Source: Ahrensia sp. (GTDB lineage: Bacteria; Pseudomonadota; Alphaproteobacteria; Rhizobiales; Rhizobiaceae). Taken from it: a DNA stretch of 64,000 nucleotides. A program made the translations under genes and the position numbers. The stretch lies in NCBI GenBank assembly GCA_002698425.1, contig NZXU01000119.1, positions 38,210 to 102,209 of the forward strand, written 5' to 3'. The notes beneath the pieces were generated by a model, which saw only the letters and a list, made by a program, of their open reading frames with translations, had not been told where the DNA came from and did no database searches. Within the stretch, counting starts at the first letter, position 1; each line of letters opens with the position of its first letter. Of the stretch, positions 1 to 8,248 are shown piece after piece.

Positions 1-290
1 CAACACCGGTAGGGCGTCTCCCGTTTTTCAGGATCAGCCGTAAAAGACAACGAAAAGCGCCGCGCCTCGCGGGCACGCTTTCGTCCGTTCTGCCGGTATC
101 GGAGGCCAGATGCTGGCCGGCTATGCGGTTTGTTCCGCGCCGGCCGGATAAGATCCGCCTACTGTCTCCGCCCGGCCTGCCGGGTTGCGAGCACAATCAT
201 AAAAACCTTCCTCCTTTTCATCGAAATTGTCTGGCGAAGACTTAGGAGGCGCGAAGCCGTATTGCAATATGCTGCGGCAAAACGGACCGC
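1..290. other. Intergenic region with two inverted repeats, no gene seen
   Basis: I see no convincing gene here; the short open frames lack a ribosome binding site and resemble no known protein. An imperfect hairpin spans about 115-145 (GGCCGG pairing with CCGGCC plus an inner CGG/CCG). A near-perfect palindrome CCCGGC-CT-GCCGGG lies at 171-184. Both sit downstream of the minus-strand NYN gene and could help end its transcript, but neither is followed by a T-run, so no terminator is claimed. Confidence 0.5.
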
Positions 291-1025
291 TCAGCTTTTC
301 TTCCGGCCCTTGGGCTGCTGCTTCTTGCGGATCCGGGTGCTGCCGCCTTCGGGGTGCTCCACCTCGAAGGCTCCCGTCTTGCGGACGAGGTCGGAAAGCT
401 TGCGGGAACCGAAGGTGCGGGGATCGAAGTCGGAGGACAGGTTGGAGAGCTGCGTGCCGACCGCGCCGAGCGCCACCCAGGAGCCTTCCTCGGCTTCCAT
501 CTGCTCCATCGCCTTCTCGATCAGCGGGACGGCGTTCTTCGCCGGTTCGCGTTTCGGCGCACTGTTCTGCGCCGGGCCGCTGTCGGGCAGCAGGTTCTCC
601 GTATAGATGAAGCGTCGGCAGGCCTGGCGGAAGCTCTCCGGCGTTTTCTTCTCGCCGAAGCCGTAGACATCGACGCCCTGTTCGCGGATGCGCGAGGCAA
701 GCCGGGTGAAATCGCTGTCGGAGGACACAAGGCAGAATCCGTCGAAGCGGCCGGAATGGAGGAGATCCATCGCGTCGATCACCAAGGTGATGTCCGAGGC
801 GTTCTTGCCGGTGGTGTAGGCGAATTGCTGCTGGGGAACGATCGCGTGGCTCAGCAGGATCTCGTTCCAGCCTTTCATGCGAGGGCTGGAGAAATCGCCA
901 TAGATGCGCCGCACGCTGGCCTCGCCGATCTTCGCAATTTCCTCGAACAGGCCGTCGGCGATCCGCGCCGAGGTGTTGTCGGCGTCGATCAGCACGGCGA
1001 GGCGTGGCGAGCGGTCTTCAGGCAT
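291..1025 (-). CDS. NYN domain protein with C-terminal LOTUS/OST-HTH domain
   Basis: A 244-residue protein. The N-terminal NYN (PIN-like) fold shows the acidic residues expected of this nuclease family: LIDADN at about 12-17, an Asp near 78 in NASDITLVIDAMDLL, and SSDSDF near 100. Residues about 165-235 (WVALGAVGTQL, then DFDPRTFGSRKLSDL) match the LOTUS/OST-HTH RNA-binding domain, followed by a basic tail (RKKQQPKGRKKS). The family is expected to bind and possibly cleave RNA; the target is unknown. The ATG at 1025 directly precedes the NYN core. It is transcribed alone, convergent with nothing visible. Confidence 0.88.
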   Translation of the reverse strand: MPEDRSPRLAVLIDADNTSARIADGLFEEIAKIGEASVRRIYGDFSSPRMKGWNEILLSHAIVPQQQFAYTTGKNASDITLVIDAMDLLHSGRFDGFCLVSSDSDFTRLASRIREQGVDVYGFGEKKTPESFRQACRRFIYTENLLPDSGPAQNSAPKREPAKNAVPLIEKAMEQMEAEEGSWVALGAVGTQLSNLSSDFDPRTFGSRKLSDLVRKTGAFEVEHPEGGSTRIRKKQQPKGRKKS

Positions 1026-1114
1026 GAGGGCGGATTCTCCGGTTTTCGTTTCGGCGGGAGCATACCGATGATGAGGCGCAGAAGCGAGCAGCCTTCATCT
1101 GGGCAATCGGTCAA

Positions 1115-2299
1115 TCAGGAAGCGGCGACTTCCGAGCGCTGCTGGCTCGTCCCGAGCACCGGCGGGTGGCCGCCCGAAGGAGCCGAGCGAACGGATTTCG
1201 CCGCCGTCTTGCGGCGGTCGAAGATGAGCGCGATCAGAAACTGCGTTGCCAGCCCGGCCGCGATAATGGCGACCTTGACTGCGTCGCCGACCGGCCAAAC
1301 CTCAAAAAGTACCTGCAGGAAGATTGCGAGCACCGATCCGCTGGCGAAGACCGCGAGCCCGTTCCGGCCGACAAGCGCGACAGGCCGAAACACGACCGTC
1401 GACAGAAGCCAGCCGATGAAGCGCGTGTGGATGACGACATAGGCAAGGGCCAGAACATGGAGCAGACGCAGGAAGGCGAGCGGGCCCTTGTCGGTATCGG
1501 CAAACAGGTCCGGCAGGGCGGCCAGGCCTGGGACGGCGCCCATCTTCATTTTCACCCAGAAACCGGACCAGACGACGAAGGCCCATGCAAGCGCGTAGAG
1601 CACGCGGCTGAACGGCACGAAGGCGCGGCCGGTCTTGACGCTGAGGCCGATTGCGAGGCCGAAGGCAAAGACCAGTTGCCAGCCCAGCGGATTGAAGAAC
1701 CAGCCCCATTTGCCCGGCCAGTTGGGAAAATTGATCCCGCTGAGATGGGCGAAGCCCCATATGCCGAAGGATATCGCCAGCATCGCCCAGATGCTGCGCA
1801 CACCGACCAGGAGATAACCGATCGCAGCGAACAGCAGCACCACATAGAGCGGCAGGATGTTGAAATAGCCGAGTTGGTAGCCAAGCAGCGGCACGCCGAT
1901 GACTGCCTTGACCGTGTCGGTCTGGAAGCGCGTGAAATTGACATTTTTCGCGATCGTCTCGACGCCGAACATGTAAAGCCCGGTTCCGACGATCACGAGC
2001 GCCAGCGACATGATCGCGATATGGACGAAATAGAGCGTGCGCGCCCGCTTGAGAACGCGTCCGATCGCTTTAAGGTAGTGGCCCTTGAAGAAGCCGCCGG
2101 AATAGGCGAGCGCCACGGCGATGCCCGACATCAGGACGAAGGCCTCCGCCGCATCGGAAAATCCAAAATTGCGCGAGGTGTAGTATTCGAGCGGATTGCC
2201 CGGAACGTGGTTGATGAAGATGTCGAGCAGGGCGAGGCCCCTGATCACATCCAGGCGGTGATCCCGTCCGGTCGCGTTGGGTACGAATGGCTGGCTCAT
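1115..2299 (-). CDS. opgC: OpgC, periplasmic glucan succinyltransferase
   Basis: A polytopic membrane protein of about 394 residues with roughly ten hydrophobic segments. It opens with GRDHRLDVIRGLALLDIFINHVPGN, the N-terminal signature of the OpgC acyltransferase family, which adds succinyl groups to osmoregulated periplasmic glucans. An upstream in-frame ATG exists at 2368, but it lies inside opgH. The ATG at 2299 lies four bases after the opgH stop (TGATGCCATG), which suggests translational coupling. It is the third gene of opgG-opgH-opgC. Confidence 0.88.
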   Translation of the reverse strand: MSQPFVPNATGRDHRLDVIRGLALLDIFINHVPGNPLEYYTSRNFGFSDAAEAFVLMSGIAVALAYSGGFFKGHYLKAIGRVLKRARTLYFVHIAIMSLALVIVGTGLYMFGVETIAKNVNFTRFQTDTVKAVIGVPLLGYQLGYFNILPLYVVLLFAAIGYLLVGVRSIWAMLAISFGIWGFAHLSGINFPNWPGKWGWFFNPLGWQLVFAFGLAIGLSVKTGRAFVPFSRVLYALAWAFVVWSGFWVKMKMGAVPGLAALPDLFADTDKGPLAFLRLLHVLALAYVVIHTRFIGWLLSTVVFRPVALVGRNGLAVFASGSVLAIFLQVLFEVWPVGDAVKVAIIAAGLATQFLIALIFDRRKTAAKSVRSAPSGGHPPVLGTSQQRSEVAAS

Positions 2300-2303
2300 G
2301 GCA

Positions 2304-4091
2304 TCAGACCGCGACTTCGCCCGCATCCGCCGGCGCTGTTCCGCCCTGCGGCCGGGTTGTCCCTGCATTCTGCCAGTGCGAGAGGTTGGATTCGTAGGCG
2401 CGGATGACGTCGGACGGGGCCAGTTCGGCGGAGGTCAGAAAAAGGCCGCTTTCGGCTGCGCGCCGGCCGCTTCGCCGCGTCGAGGACCAGCTGATGATCG
2501 CCGGGGCGCCGATTAGCGGCATGGCCACCGGCAGGAACCAGTAGAACAAATTCGCCTCGAACTGGGCGGAGCCGTAGAGGAGCGCGATGCCGGTCAGCAC
2601 GATCCACCAGGACGCGGCCCAGGATTCGCGCATGCCGATGTCGTCGGCGTCACGGTTCGCCGATGGCCAGCCGCCATCGGTGCCGAGCAGAACCTGCATC
2701 ACGGAACGGCTTTGGAACATCAGCGTGATGGGGGCAAGTATGCTCGACCAGATGATCTCGACCACCGTGGAAAGCAGCACCGCGGCGGGGCCGCCGAAGG
2801 CGCGGGCTTTACCTGTAAGCGATGCATGCAGCGCAATCACCAGCTTTGGGCCGATCAGCAGGCCGAAAATGCCGACGAGCAGCGTCACTGCCTGCGCGGT
2901 CTCCGGGGTCGGGAAGATCGCCGGCATGTGCGGCACCGGGAAGTAATTCGGCGGCGGCGCCAGCAGCGGCGCGAGGATCGAGGCGATCAGGAAGACCAGC
3001 CAGAGCGGCGAGGCGAGATACGCCATGATGCCCTGCGCCAGCGTGAAGCGGCTCCAGGCCTTCAGGCCCGGAACGCCGATCAGCCGCCCATGCTGCAGAT
3101 TGCCCTGGCACCAGCGCCGGTCGCGCTTGGCGAAGTCAATGATGTTATCCGGGCCTTCCTCGTATGAGCCTTCGAGGTCCGGATCGACCCGCACCGTCCA
3201 GCCCTTGCGCGCCAGCATCGCCGCCTCGACATAGTCATGGCTGAGGATGTGGCCGCCGAAGGGTGGCTTTCCGGTGAGCGCGGGCAGGCCGCAGCTTTCG
3301 GCGAAGGCGCGGGTCCGCACAATGGCGTTATGCCCCCAGAAGGGGCCTGTCCGTCCCTGCATGGCGGCGAGCCCGCGGGCGAAATAGGGCGAATGGAACG
3401 ACGCGGAAAACTGGATTGCGCGGCCGAACCAGGAGCGTGCATGGACGATCTTCGGCAGCGTCTGCAGGAGACCGATCGCCGGATCGGCCTCCATGCGTCG
3501 CGCCATCTCGATCATCGTTTTGCCTTCCATCAGGCTGTCGGCGTCGAGAATGACCAGGAATTCGTAGCGGCCGCCGGAGGCGCGCAGGAACTCGGCGATG
3601 TTGCCGGCCTTCTTGCCGGTATTGTCGTCGCGGCGGCGGTAGAAGAATTGCACGTCCTGCGGGCCGTCGCGGCGCAACTGCTCAAGCCAGAAGCGCTCCT
3701 GCGTCGCGATTTCCTCATTGCGCGTGTCCGAAAGAACCACGAATTCGAAGCGCGATCCTTCGCCGGCTGCATGGACCGATTGGGCCATCGCCAGGACACG
3801 GGCCATAACCGCGACCGGATCCTCGTTATAGACCGGGACCGCGACCGCGATCTTTTCGGCACGAAGCGGATCTTGCGGCGCTGTCGCGGGCCGGTTGCGG
3901 GTCAGCACACCCTGCAGGCCGAGCGATGCGCCCCAGGCGATCCAGGCCGAGGTCATCGCAAGCAGCAGGATGCGGACAACATCGACGGGGTCGAAGCCGT
4001 CGGACAGGAACACATTGGCGGCCAGCCACGAGGCGACCGCCGCAATGGCGATGGAAAAGAGGAAGGACGCCGAGCGCCGGGGCCAAACCAC
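2304..4091 (-). CDS. opgH: OpgH, periplasmic glucan glucosyltransferase (main part)
   Basis: Inner-membrane family-2 glycosyltransferase that polymerises UDP-glucose into the backbone of osmoregulated periplasmic glucans. Visible are VPVYNEDP near 86, the DxD pair LDADS at 183-185, GHNAIVRT near 253, the putative base in SHDY (D286) and RDRRW at 323-327. Transmembrane helices lie on both sides of the catalytic domain. Reading as given starts at a GTG (4091) preceded by AAGGGG at a suitable distance. Upstream in the same frame, after one TAA (4101-4103), lies the normal OpgH N-terminus, with its own ATG at 4256. The gene is therefore either disrupted, read through, or translated from an internal restart; an assembly error is also possible. 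Confidence 0.85.
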   Translation of the reverse strand: MVWPRRSASFLFSIAIAAVASWLAANVFLSDGFDPVDVVRILLLAMTSAWIAWGASLGLQGVLTRNRPATAPQDPLRAEKIAVAVPVYNEDPVAVMARVLAMAQSVHAAGEGSRFEFVVLSDTRNEEIATQERFWLEQLRRDGPQDVQFFYRRRDDNTGKKAGNIAEFLRASGGRYEFLVILDADSLMEGKTMIEMARRMEADPAIGLLQTLPKIVHARSWFGRAIQFSASFHSPYFARGLAAMQGRTGPFWGHNAIVRTRAFAESCGLPALTGKPPFGGHILSHDYVEAAMLARKGWTVRVDPDLEGSYEEGPDNIIDFAKRDRRWCQGNLQHGRLIGVPGLKAWSRFTLAQGIMAYLASPLWLVFLIASILAPLLAPPPNYFPVPHMPAIFPTPETAQAVTLLVGIFGLLIGPKLVIALHASLTGKARAFGGPAAVLLSTVVEIIWSSILAPITLMFQSRSVMQVLLGTDGGWPSANRDADDIGMRESWAASWWIVLTGIALLYGSAQFEANLFYWFLPVAMPLIGAPAIISWSSTRRSGRRAAESGLFLTSAELAPSDVIRAYESNLSHWQNAGTTRPQGGTAPADAGEVAV

Positions 4092-4100
4092 GACGGCCCC

Positions 4101-4256
4101 TTACTTCACGGTGAAGAAGCGCAGCGCGAAGAGGCCGAAAAAGCCCGGTGCGCGCCGCCGGCGCGCGATCGATTGTTCGGGCATGGCCATCGGCGCCGAA
4201 GGCGGAGCCAGATCTCCGTCGGTCCTTGCGGTTGTCGTATCACGACCGCTGTTCAT
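4101..4256 (-). CDS. opgH: Detached N-terminal segment of OpgH (51 residues)
   Basis: This reads MNSGRDTTTARTDGDLAPPS and continues APMAMPEQSIARRRRAP, ending FFTVK before TAA. The segment rich in Pro/Ala followed by LAMPEQSL-like residues is the conserved cytoplasmic N-terminus of OpgH proteins. The ATG has a good ribosome binding site (TGGAGAA nine bases upstream) and overlaps the end of opgG by 17 bases, as expected for the genuine opgH start. The frame is identical to that of 2304-4091, so only the TAA at 4101-4103 separates them. It could be a nonsense mutation, a sequencing error, or a translated leader coupled to the GTG restart. Confidence 0.7.
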   Translation of the reverse strand: MNSGRDTTTARTDGDLAPPSAPMAMPEQSIARRRRAPGFFGLFALRFFTVK

Positions 4257-5838
4257 CGCCATTTCTCCATTGGATCAGCCAGTTTTCGGATAGCCGAACA
4301 TCCCTCTGGGCCAGATGCGCCGCGATCTCGACCGGCTTATCGTCGGGAAGCTGCAGGTCGAGAACCATGCGCCACCGCTTCGTCGTTTCGACCGGTGAGA
4401 CCGTCGCATGCACGATCTTGCCCTCGGAGAGGTTCACTGACGGCGTAACGTCGGCATCGGGCGAAAGGTTCCCGAGCGCACCACCTTCGAAGTCGACGAC
4501 GAATTTGCGGGCCGCTTCCTTGTCCTCGGCATCGACGCCCGAGACGCCGCCTTCGCCGGTCGCCACCGCGCAGACGCGGGCGAGGCGGGATATGTCCTCG
4601 TCAATTGTGCCCCAGGTCAGGCGATAGCCGTATTCATATTGCTGGCCGGCCTTCGTCTCGCCGTCGGGCACCCAGAATGCGACGATGTTGTCGTTGACTT
4701 CGAGGTCGGTCGGGATCTCGATCAGCATGATCGTCCCGCGGCCCCAATTGCCGAGCGGTTCGACCAGCACCGACGGGCGCATTTCGTAATGCGCGCCCGC
4801 ATCCTGGTAATCGTCGAAGGCCCGGGACCGCTGGAACAGGCCAAAGCCGCGCGGATTTTCCTCGGAAAAGAACGACGTCGCCAGCCTGTTCGGATTGTTG
4901 AGACTGCGCCAGAGCTCGTCGCCATTGGCACGGACGATCTTCAGTCCCTCGCTGTCATGGACGCTCTCGCGATAATCATCGAAGGCGTGCCGGTTGAGAC
5001 CGTTGAACAGGAACATCGAGGTCAGTGGCGCGATGCCAAGCCGATTGACGCCTTCGCGCAGGAAGATGCGCGCGGTTACTTCCATCTGCGTCGTGTCGCC
5101 GGGCGTGATCAGGAAGCGATAGGCTGCTGTCGCGCTCGGGCTGTCGAGCGAGGCGTAGATGGTCAGCACCCCGTCCGATTTCTCCGGCTTCACGACATAG
5201 AAGTCGGAGAATCGCGGGAACTCCTCGCCGTCCGGGGTGGCCGTGTCGATGGCGAGACCCCGCGCCGACAGGCCGTAACGCGAACCGCGTCCGAGCGCGC
5301 GGAAGTAGCTCGCACCCTGGAACGCGATCAGTTCGTCCATCACCTCGCGCGAATTGAGCGGGTAGAGGACCCGGAAACCGGCGACGCCCGGCATGTCGAC
5401 CTGTTCGAGCTTCGGCGCGTCGAGCGGTTCGCGGTAGATGAAGTCTTGCGCGGAGAAGCCGACGGGACGCGCCGTTTCCTCGGAAACCGCGAAGACGTTG
5501 ACCGGTTCGCGGAACAGCCAGCCCATGTGAAAGGCCTGCAATCCGAATGACTGGTTTCCGCGCCAGACGGTGCGGTCCGGATCGTAGGCGATATGGCGAT
5601 AATCGTCATAGGTGAGGTCCGCCAACGCCTCGGGCAGCTCCTGAGACGGCGCACGGTAATCCTCGCCGGCGCGCTTGCGGGCGTCCTCGCTCAATATGTC
5701 GAAATCGAATGGGAAACTGTCGTCCGGAGGTTCGGCGGCGCCTGGCTGGTTGTTGTCCTGTGCCAATGCCTGGCGGCCCAGCGTCGTTGTCGCCAACGCG
5801 CCGAGCGCCATCGCAAAGTTAAACTGGCGACGCCGCAT
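4240..5838 (-). CDS. opgG: OpgG/OpgD-type periplasmic glucan biosynthesis protein
   Basis: A protein of about 532 residues belonging to the MdoG family, periplasmic proteins needed for glucan branching or release. Family landmarks include FDILSEDARKRAGEDYRAP near the start, YDDYRHIAYDPDRTVWR, and the long beta-sandwich. The chosen ATG (5838) gives MRRRQFNFAMALGALATTTLG, a signal with a twin-arginine-like RRQF motif and AQA-type cleavage, so Tat export is plausible, as known for OpgD. A longer reading from 5958 would only add a non-homologous segment in front of the signal. First gene of the opg operon; it diverges from the c-di-GMP gene at 6071. Confidence 0.88.
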   Translation of the reverse strand: MRRRQFNFAMALGALATTTLGRQALAQDNNQPGAAEPPDDSFPFDFDILSEDARKRAGEDYRAPSQELPEALADLTYDDYRHIAYDPDRTVWRGNQSFGLQAFHMGWLFREPVNVFAVSEETARPVGFSAQDFIYREPLDAPKLEQVDMPGVAGFRVLYPLNSREVMDELIAFQGASYFRALGRGSRYGLSARGLAIDTATPDGEEFPRFSDFYVVKPEKSDGVLTIYASLDSPSATAAYRFLITPGDTTQMEVTARIFLREGVNRLGIAPLTSMFLFNGLNRHAFDDYRESVHDSEGLKIVRANGDELWRSLNNPNRLATSFFSEENPRGFGLFQRSRAFDDYQDAGAHYEMRPSVLVEPLGNWGRGTIMLIEIPTDLEVNDNIVAFWVPDGETKAGQQYEYGYRLTWGTIDEDISRLARVCAVATGEGGVSGVDAEDKEAARKFVVDFEGGALGNLSPDADVTPSVNLSEGKIVHATVSPVETTKRWRMVLDLQLPDDKPVEIAAHLAQRDVRLSENWLIQWRNGDEQRS

Positions 5839-5935
5839 CCTGTCCCTCAATATGTCTGGAGCCCGCGCCAGTCCGGGGTCTGCGCGGGCATCACATGCTG
5901 CACCGCACACGAAGCGGTGTCTTTGCGGAAAAATT

Positions 5936-5958
5936 GTGGCAAACCAGTCTGTTGCCAC
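5936..5958. promoter_or_regulatory. Inverted repeat between opgG and the GGDEF-EAL gene
   Basis: GTGGCAA (5936-5942) and TTGCCAC (5952-5958) form a perfect 7-bp inverted repeat with a 9-base spacer in the 232-bp divergent intergenic region. This spacing suits a dimeric repressor or activator operator. No family is assigned. The region to the right, up to 6070, is markedly AT-rich and probably holds the promoter of the plus-strand gene. Confidence 0.4.
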
Positions 5959-6070
5959 GTGCTTGTTTTCGCCGATGTCACGTCATGCATCGAAGCGCGA
6001 ACTTTTTTCATATGATTTATTTTGCATACATCTTTTCAGGATATGAGATTCCCGTCCTAGGGAGCATGCG

Positions 6071-8158
6071 TTGCTAAAAGTCCTTTCCTGTGTCGTGGTC
6101 GATCACAATTTTCTCTTCACCGTAATCGCAGCCCTGATTTGCGTGACCGGTTCGATCCTCACGCTGCAGCTGTTCAGCCGGGTGAGGCGCAGCGAGGACG
6201 TGCTGAAGAATTTGTGGCTGGCGCTGGCTGGCCTGATGGGGGCCGCCACATTCTGGTCGACCCACTTCGTCGCCATGCTTGGATACAAGTCGAGCGTGAT
6301 GATCGGCTATGACGCGCCGCTGACGATCCTGTCGCTCGTCATCGCGATTGCGACGACGACGGCGGGCTTTTATCTCGCAGCCTCCACATCGAGTTCCTGG
6401 CGCATCGAGGCCGGCGGGGCGGTCGTCGGTGCTGGCGTGGCGGCGATGCACTATGTCGGCATGTCCGCTCTGGAAATGCACGGCCAGATTCAGTGGAACG
6501 GGGCTTATGTCACTGCCTCCATCATTCTTGCCGTCCTGTTCGGCATGCTCGCGGTGAATCGCGTCGCGCGTCCAGTCACCCGATTCTGCCGGCTCGGAGG
6601 CGTCGTCGCGCTCGTTCTCGGCATCGTTTCGCTTCATTTCACCGGCATGACGGCGATGAGTATCGTTCCTTACGCGATCGTCCTGAGCAGCAACAATTTC
6701 ATGTCGCCGAACGTGCTGGCGGCCGGCGTGGTCATGGTGGCAAGCCTGTTGGGGCTGATTACCGCGATCACCTATTTCATCGACATGCAGAACGCGCGCA
6801 GCGCCGGAGAACGCTATCGCCACCTTGCGCTGCACGATCCGCTGACCGGCGTCGGCAATCGCGGCGGCCTGGAAGATCATCTCGAACAGCTGCTGGCGGC
6901 CCATCCCGGAAGCGCAGCGCGCATCGCGGTCGTGACCATCGATTTCGACCGGTTCAAGGAGATCAACGACGTTCATGGCCACGCGGCTGGCGACGAACTC
7001 CTGCGGACCTTCGCCTCCCGTGCGAGCGAGGCCCTCGTTGCCGGTGAGTATCTGGCGCGCTTCGGCGGCGACGAATTCGTGGCGGTCAAGCATCCGGTCT
7101 ATACCCGCAAGGACTCCGACGCCTTCGCGCAGAAAATGCTGGATATCGCCGGCCTGGACGTGGAGTGGAAGGGCAAGGGACTGTCGAGCTCGGCAAGCGT
7201 CGGTTATGCGCTATATCCCGACCATGCAAAGACGCCCGCCGCCCTGGTCGAATGCTCCGATCTCGCCATGTATTCCGCGAAGTCGGACGGCATTCGCGGC
7301 GTGGTGGCCTTCAACCAGGGTCACGCCACCGCGAAGCGAAATCGCAGCGCCTTGGCGATGGACCTTGTCGGTGCCGTCGAGCGGGGCGAATTCGAACTCT
7401 ACTACCAGCCGCAGAACGACACGATGACGCGGGAGATCATTGGCTATGAAGCCTTGATCCGCTGGCACCATCCCGAACGCGGGATCGTGTCGCCGGCCGA
7501 GTTCATTCCCATCGCCGAAGACAACAAACGCCTGATTGTCGAAATCGGCGCCTGGGCGTTGCGCGCGGCCTGCAAGGAGGCGGCCTGCTGGAAAAAGCCG
7601 CGGACGATCGCGGTCAATGTTGCGGCGGCGCAGCTTGCATCGAACGAATTCGTGCCCTTTGTCGCCCAGGTGCTGGCGGAGACCGGCCTTGCGCCCGGGC
7701 GGCTGGAACTGGAGATCACCGAAAGCGGCATCATCGGCGACCTGCCGCATGCGCTGAATATCATCCGGCAGTTGAAGGCGCTGGGCGTGAGCATCGCGAT
7801 GGACGATTTCGGAACCGGCTATTCCTCGCTTTCGACGCTACAGAACTTCCCGTTCGACAAGATCAAGATCGACCGCGAATTCGTCCGCAATCTCGAGGAC
7901 AATGAGCATTCGGCGGCGATCGTGCGTGCGACGATCATCCTCGGCGACAGCCTGAACAAGAAGATCCTCGCCGAAGGCGTCGAAACGGAAGAGCAGATGG
8001 CTTTTCTCAAGGATGTCGGGTGTTCTGCGGTACAAGGCTACCTGTTCGGCAAGCCGGAACCGATCGGCGCGATGTTGGCGGTGGAGACGCTGCATGAACG
8101 CCGCCTCGCAGAGGCAGAAGAAAAGGCCGCCCGGCCCGCGTCGCCGGGCGCCGCCTGA
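6071..8158 (+). CDS. MHYT-GGDEF-EAL membrane c-di-GMP turnover protein
   Basis: A 695-residue protein. The N-terminal seven-helix MHYT sensor carries three characteristic motifs (STHFVAM, AAMHYVGM, SLHFTGM), proposed to bind metal and sense a gas or redox signal. A GGDEF domain with an intact RFGGDEF motif (near residue 332) and an EAL domain with GYEALIRW (near 459), NVAAAQL and DDFGTGYSS follow. Both catalytic domains look intact, so it may both make and degrade c-di-GMP. The start is TTG; the only nearby ATG (6066) is immediately followed by a stop, and the TTG start fits the family's usual ML-xVL opening. Confidence 0.93.
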   Translation: MLKVLSCVVVDHNFLFTVIAALICVTGSILTLQLFSRVRRSEDVLKNLWLALAGLMGAATFWSTHFVAMLGYKSSVMIGYDAPLTILSLVIAIATTTAGFYLAASTSSSWRIEAGGAVVGAGVAAMHYVGMSALEMHGQIQWNGAYVTASIILAVLFGMLAVNRVARPVTRFCRLGGVVALVLGIVSLHFTGMTAMSIVPYAIVLSSNNFMSPNVLAAGVVMVASLLGLITAITYFIDMQNARSAGERYRHLALHDPLTGVGNRGGLEDHLEQLLAAHPGSAARIAVVTIDFDRFKEINDVHGHAAGDELLRTFASRASEALVAGEYLARFGGDEFVAVKHPVYTRKDSDAFAQKMLDIAGLDVEWKGKGLSSSASVGYALYPDHAKTPAALVECSDLAMYSAKSDGIRGVVAFNQGHATAKRNRSALAMDLVGAVERGEFELYYQPQNDTMTREIIGYEALIRWHHPERGIVSPAEFIPIAEDNKRLIVEIGAWALRAACKEAACWKKPRTIAVNVAAAQLASNEFVPFVAQVLAETGLAPGRLELEITESGIIGDLPHALNIIRQLKALGVSIAMDDFGTGYSSLSTLQNFPFDKIKIDREFVRNLEDNEHSAAIVRATIILGDSLNKKILAEGVETEEQMAFLKDVGCSAVQGYLFGKPEPIGAMLAVETLHERRLAEAEEKAARPASPGAA

Positions 8159-8248
8159 CAGTCGAACCCGTATTTCCTTCCCCTGTCGTTTGCCGGTAAG
8201 CTCGATCCCGAACTGGAAAGAGCCAATGCGACCTTCAAGAGCGCCGCG

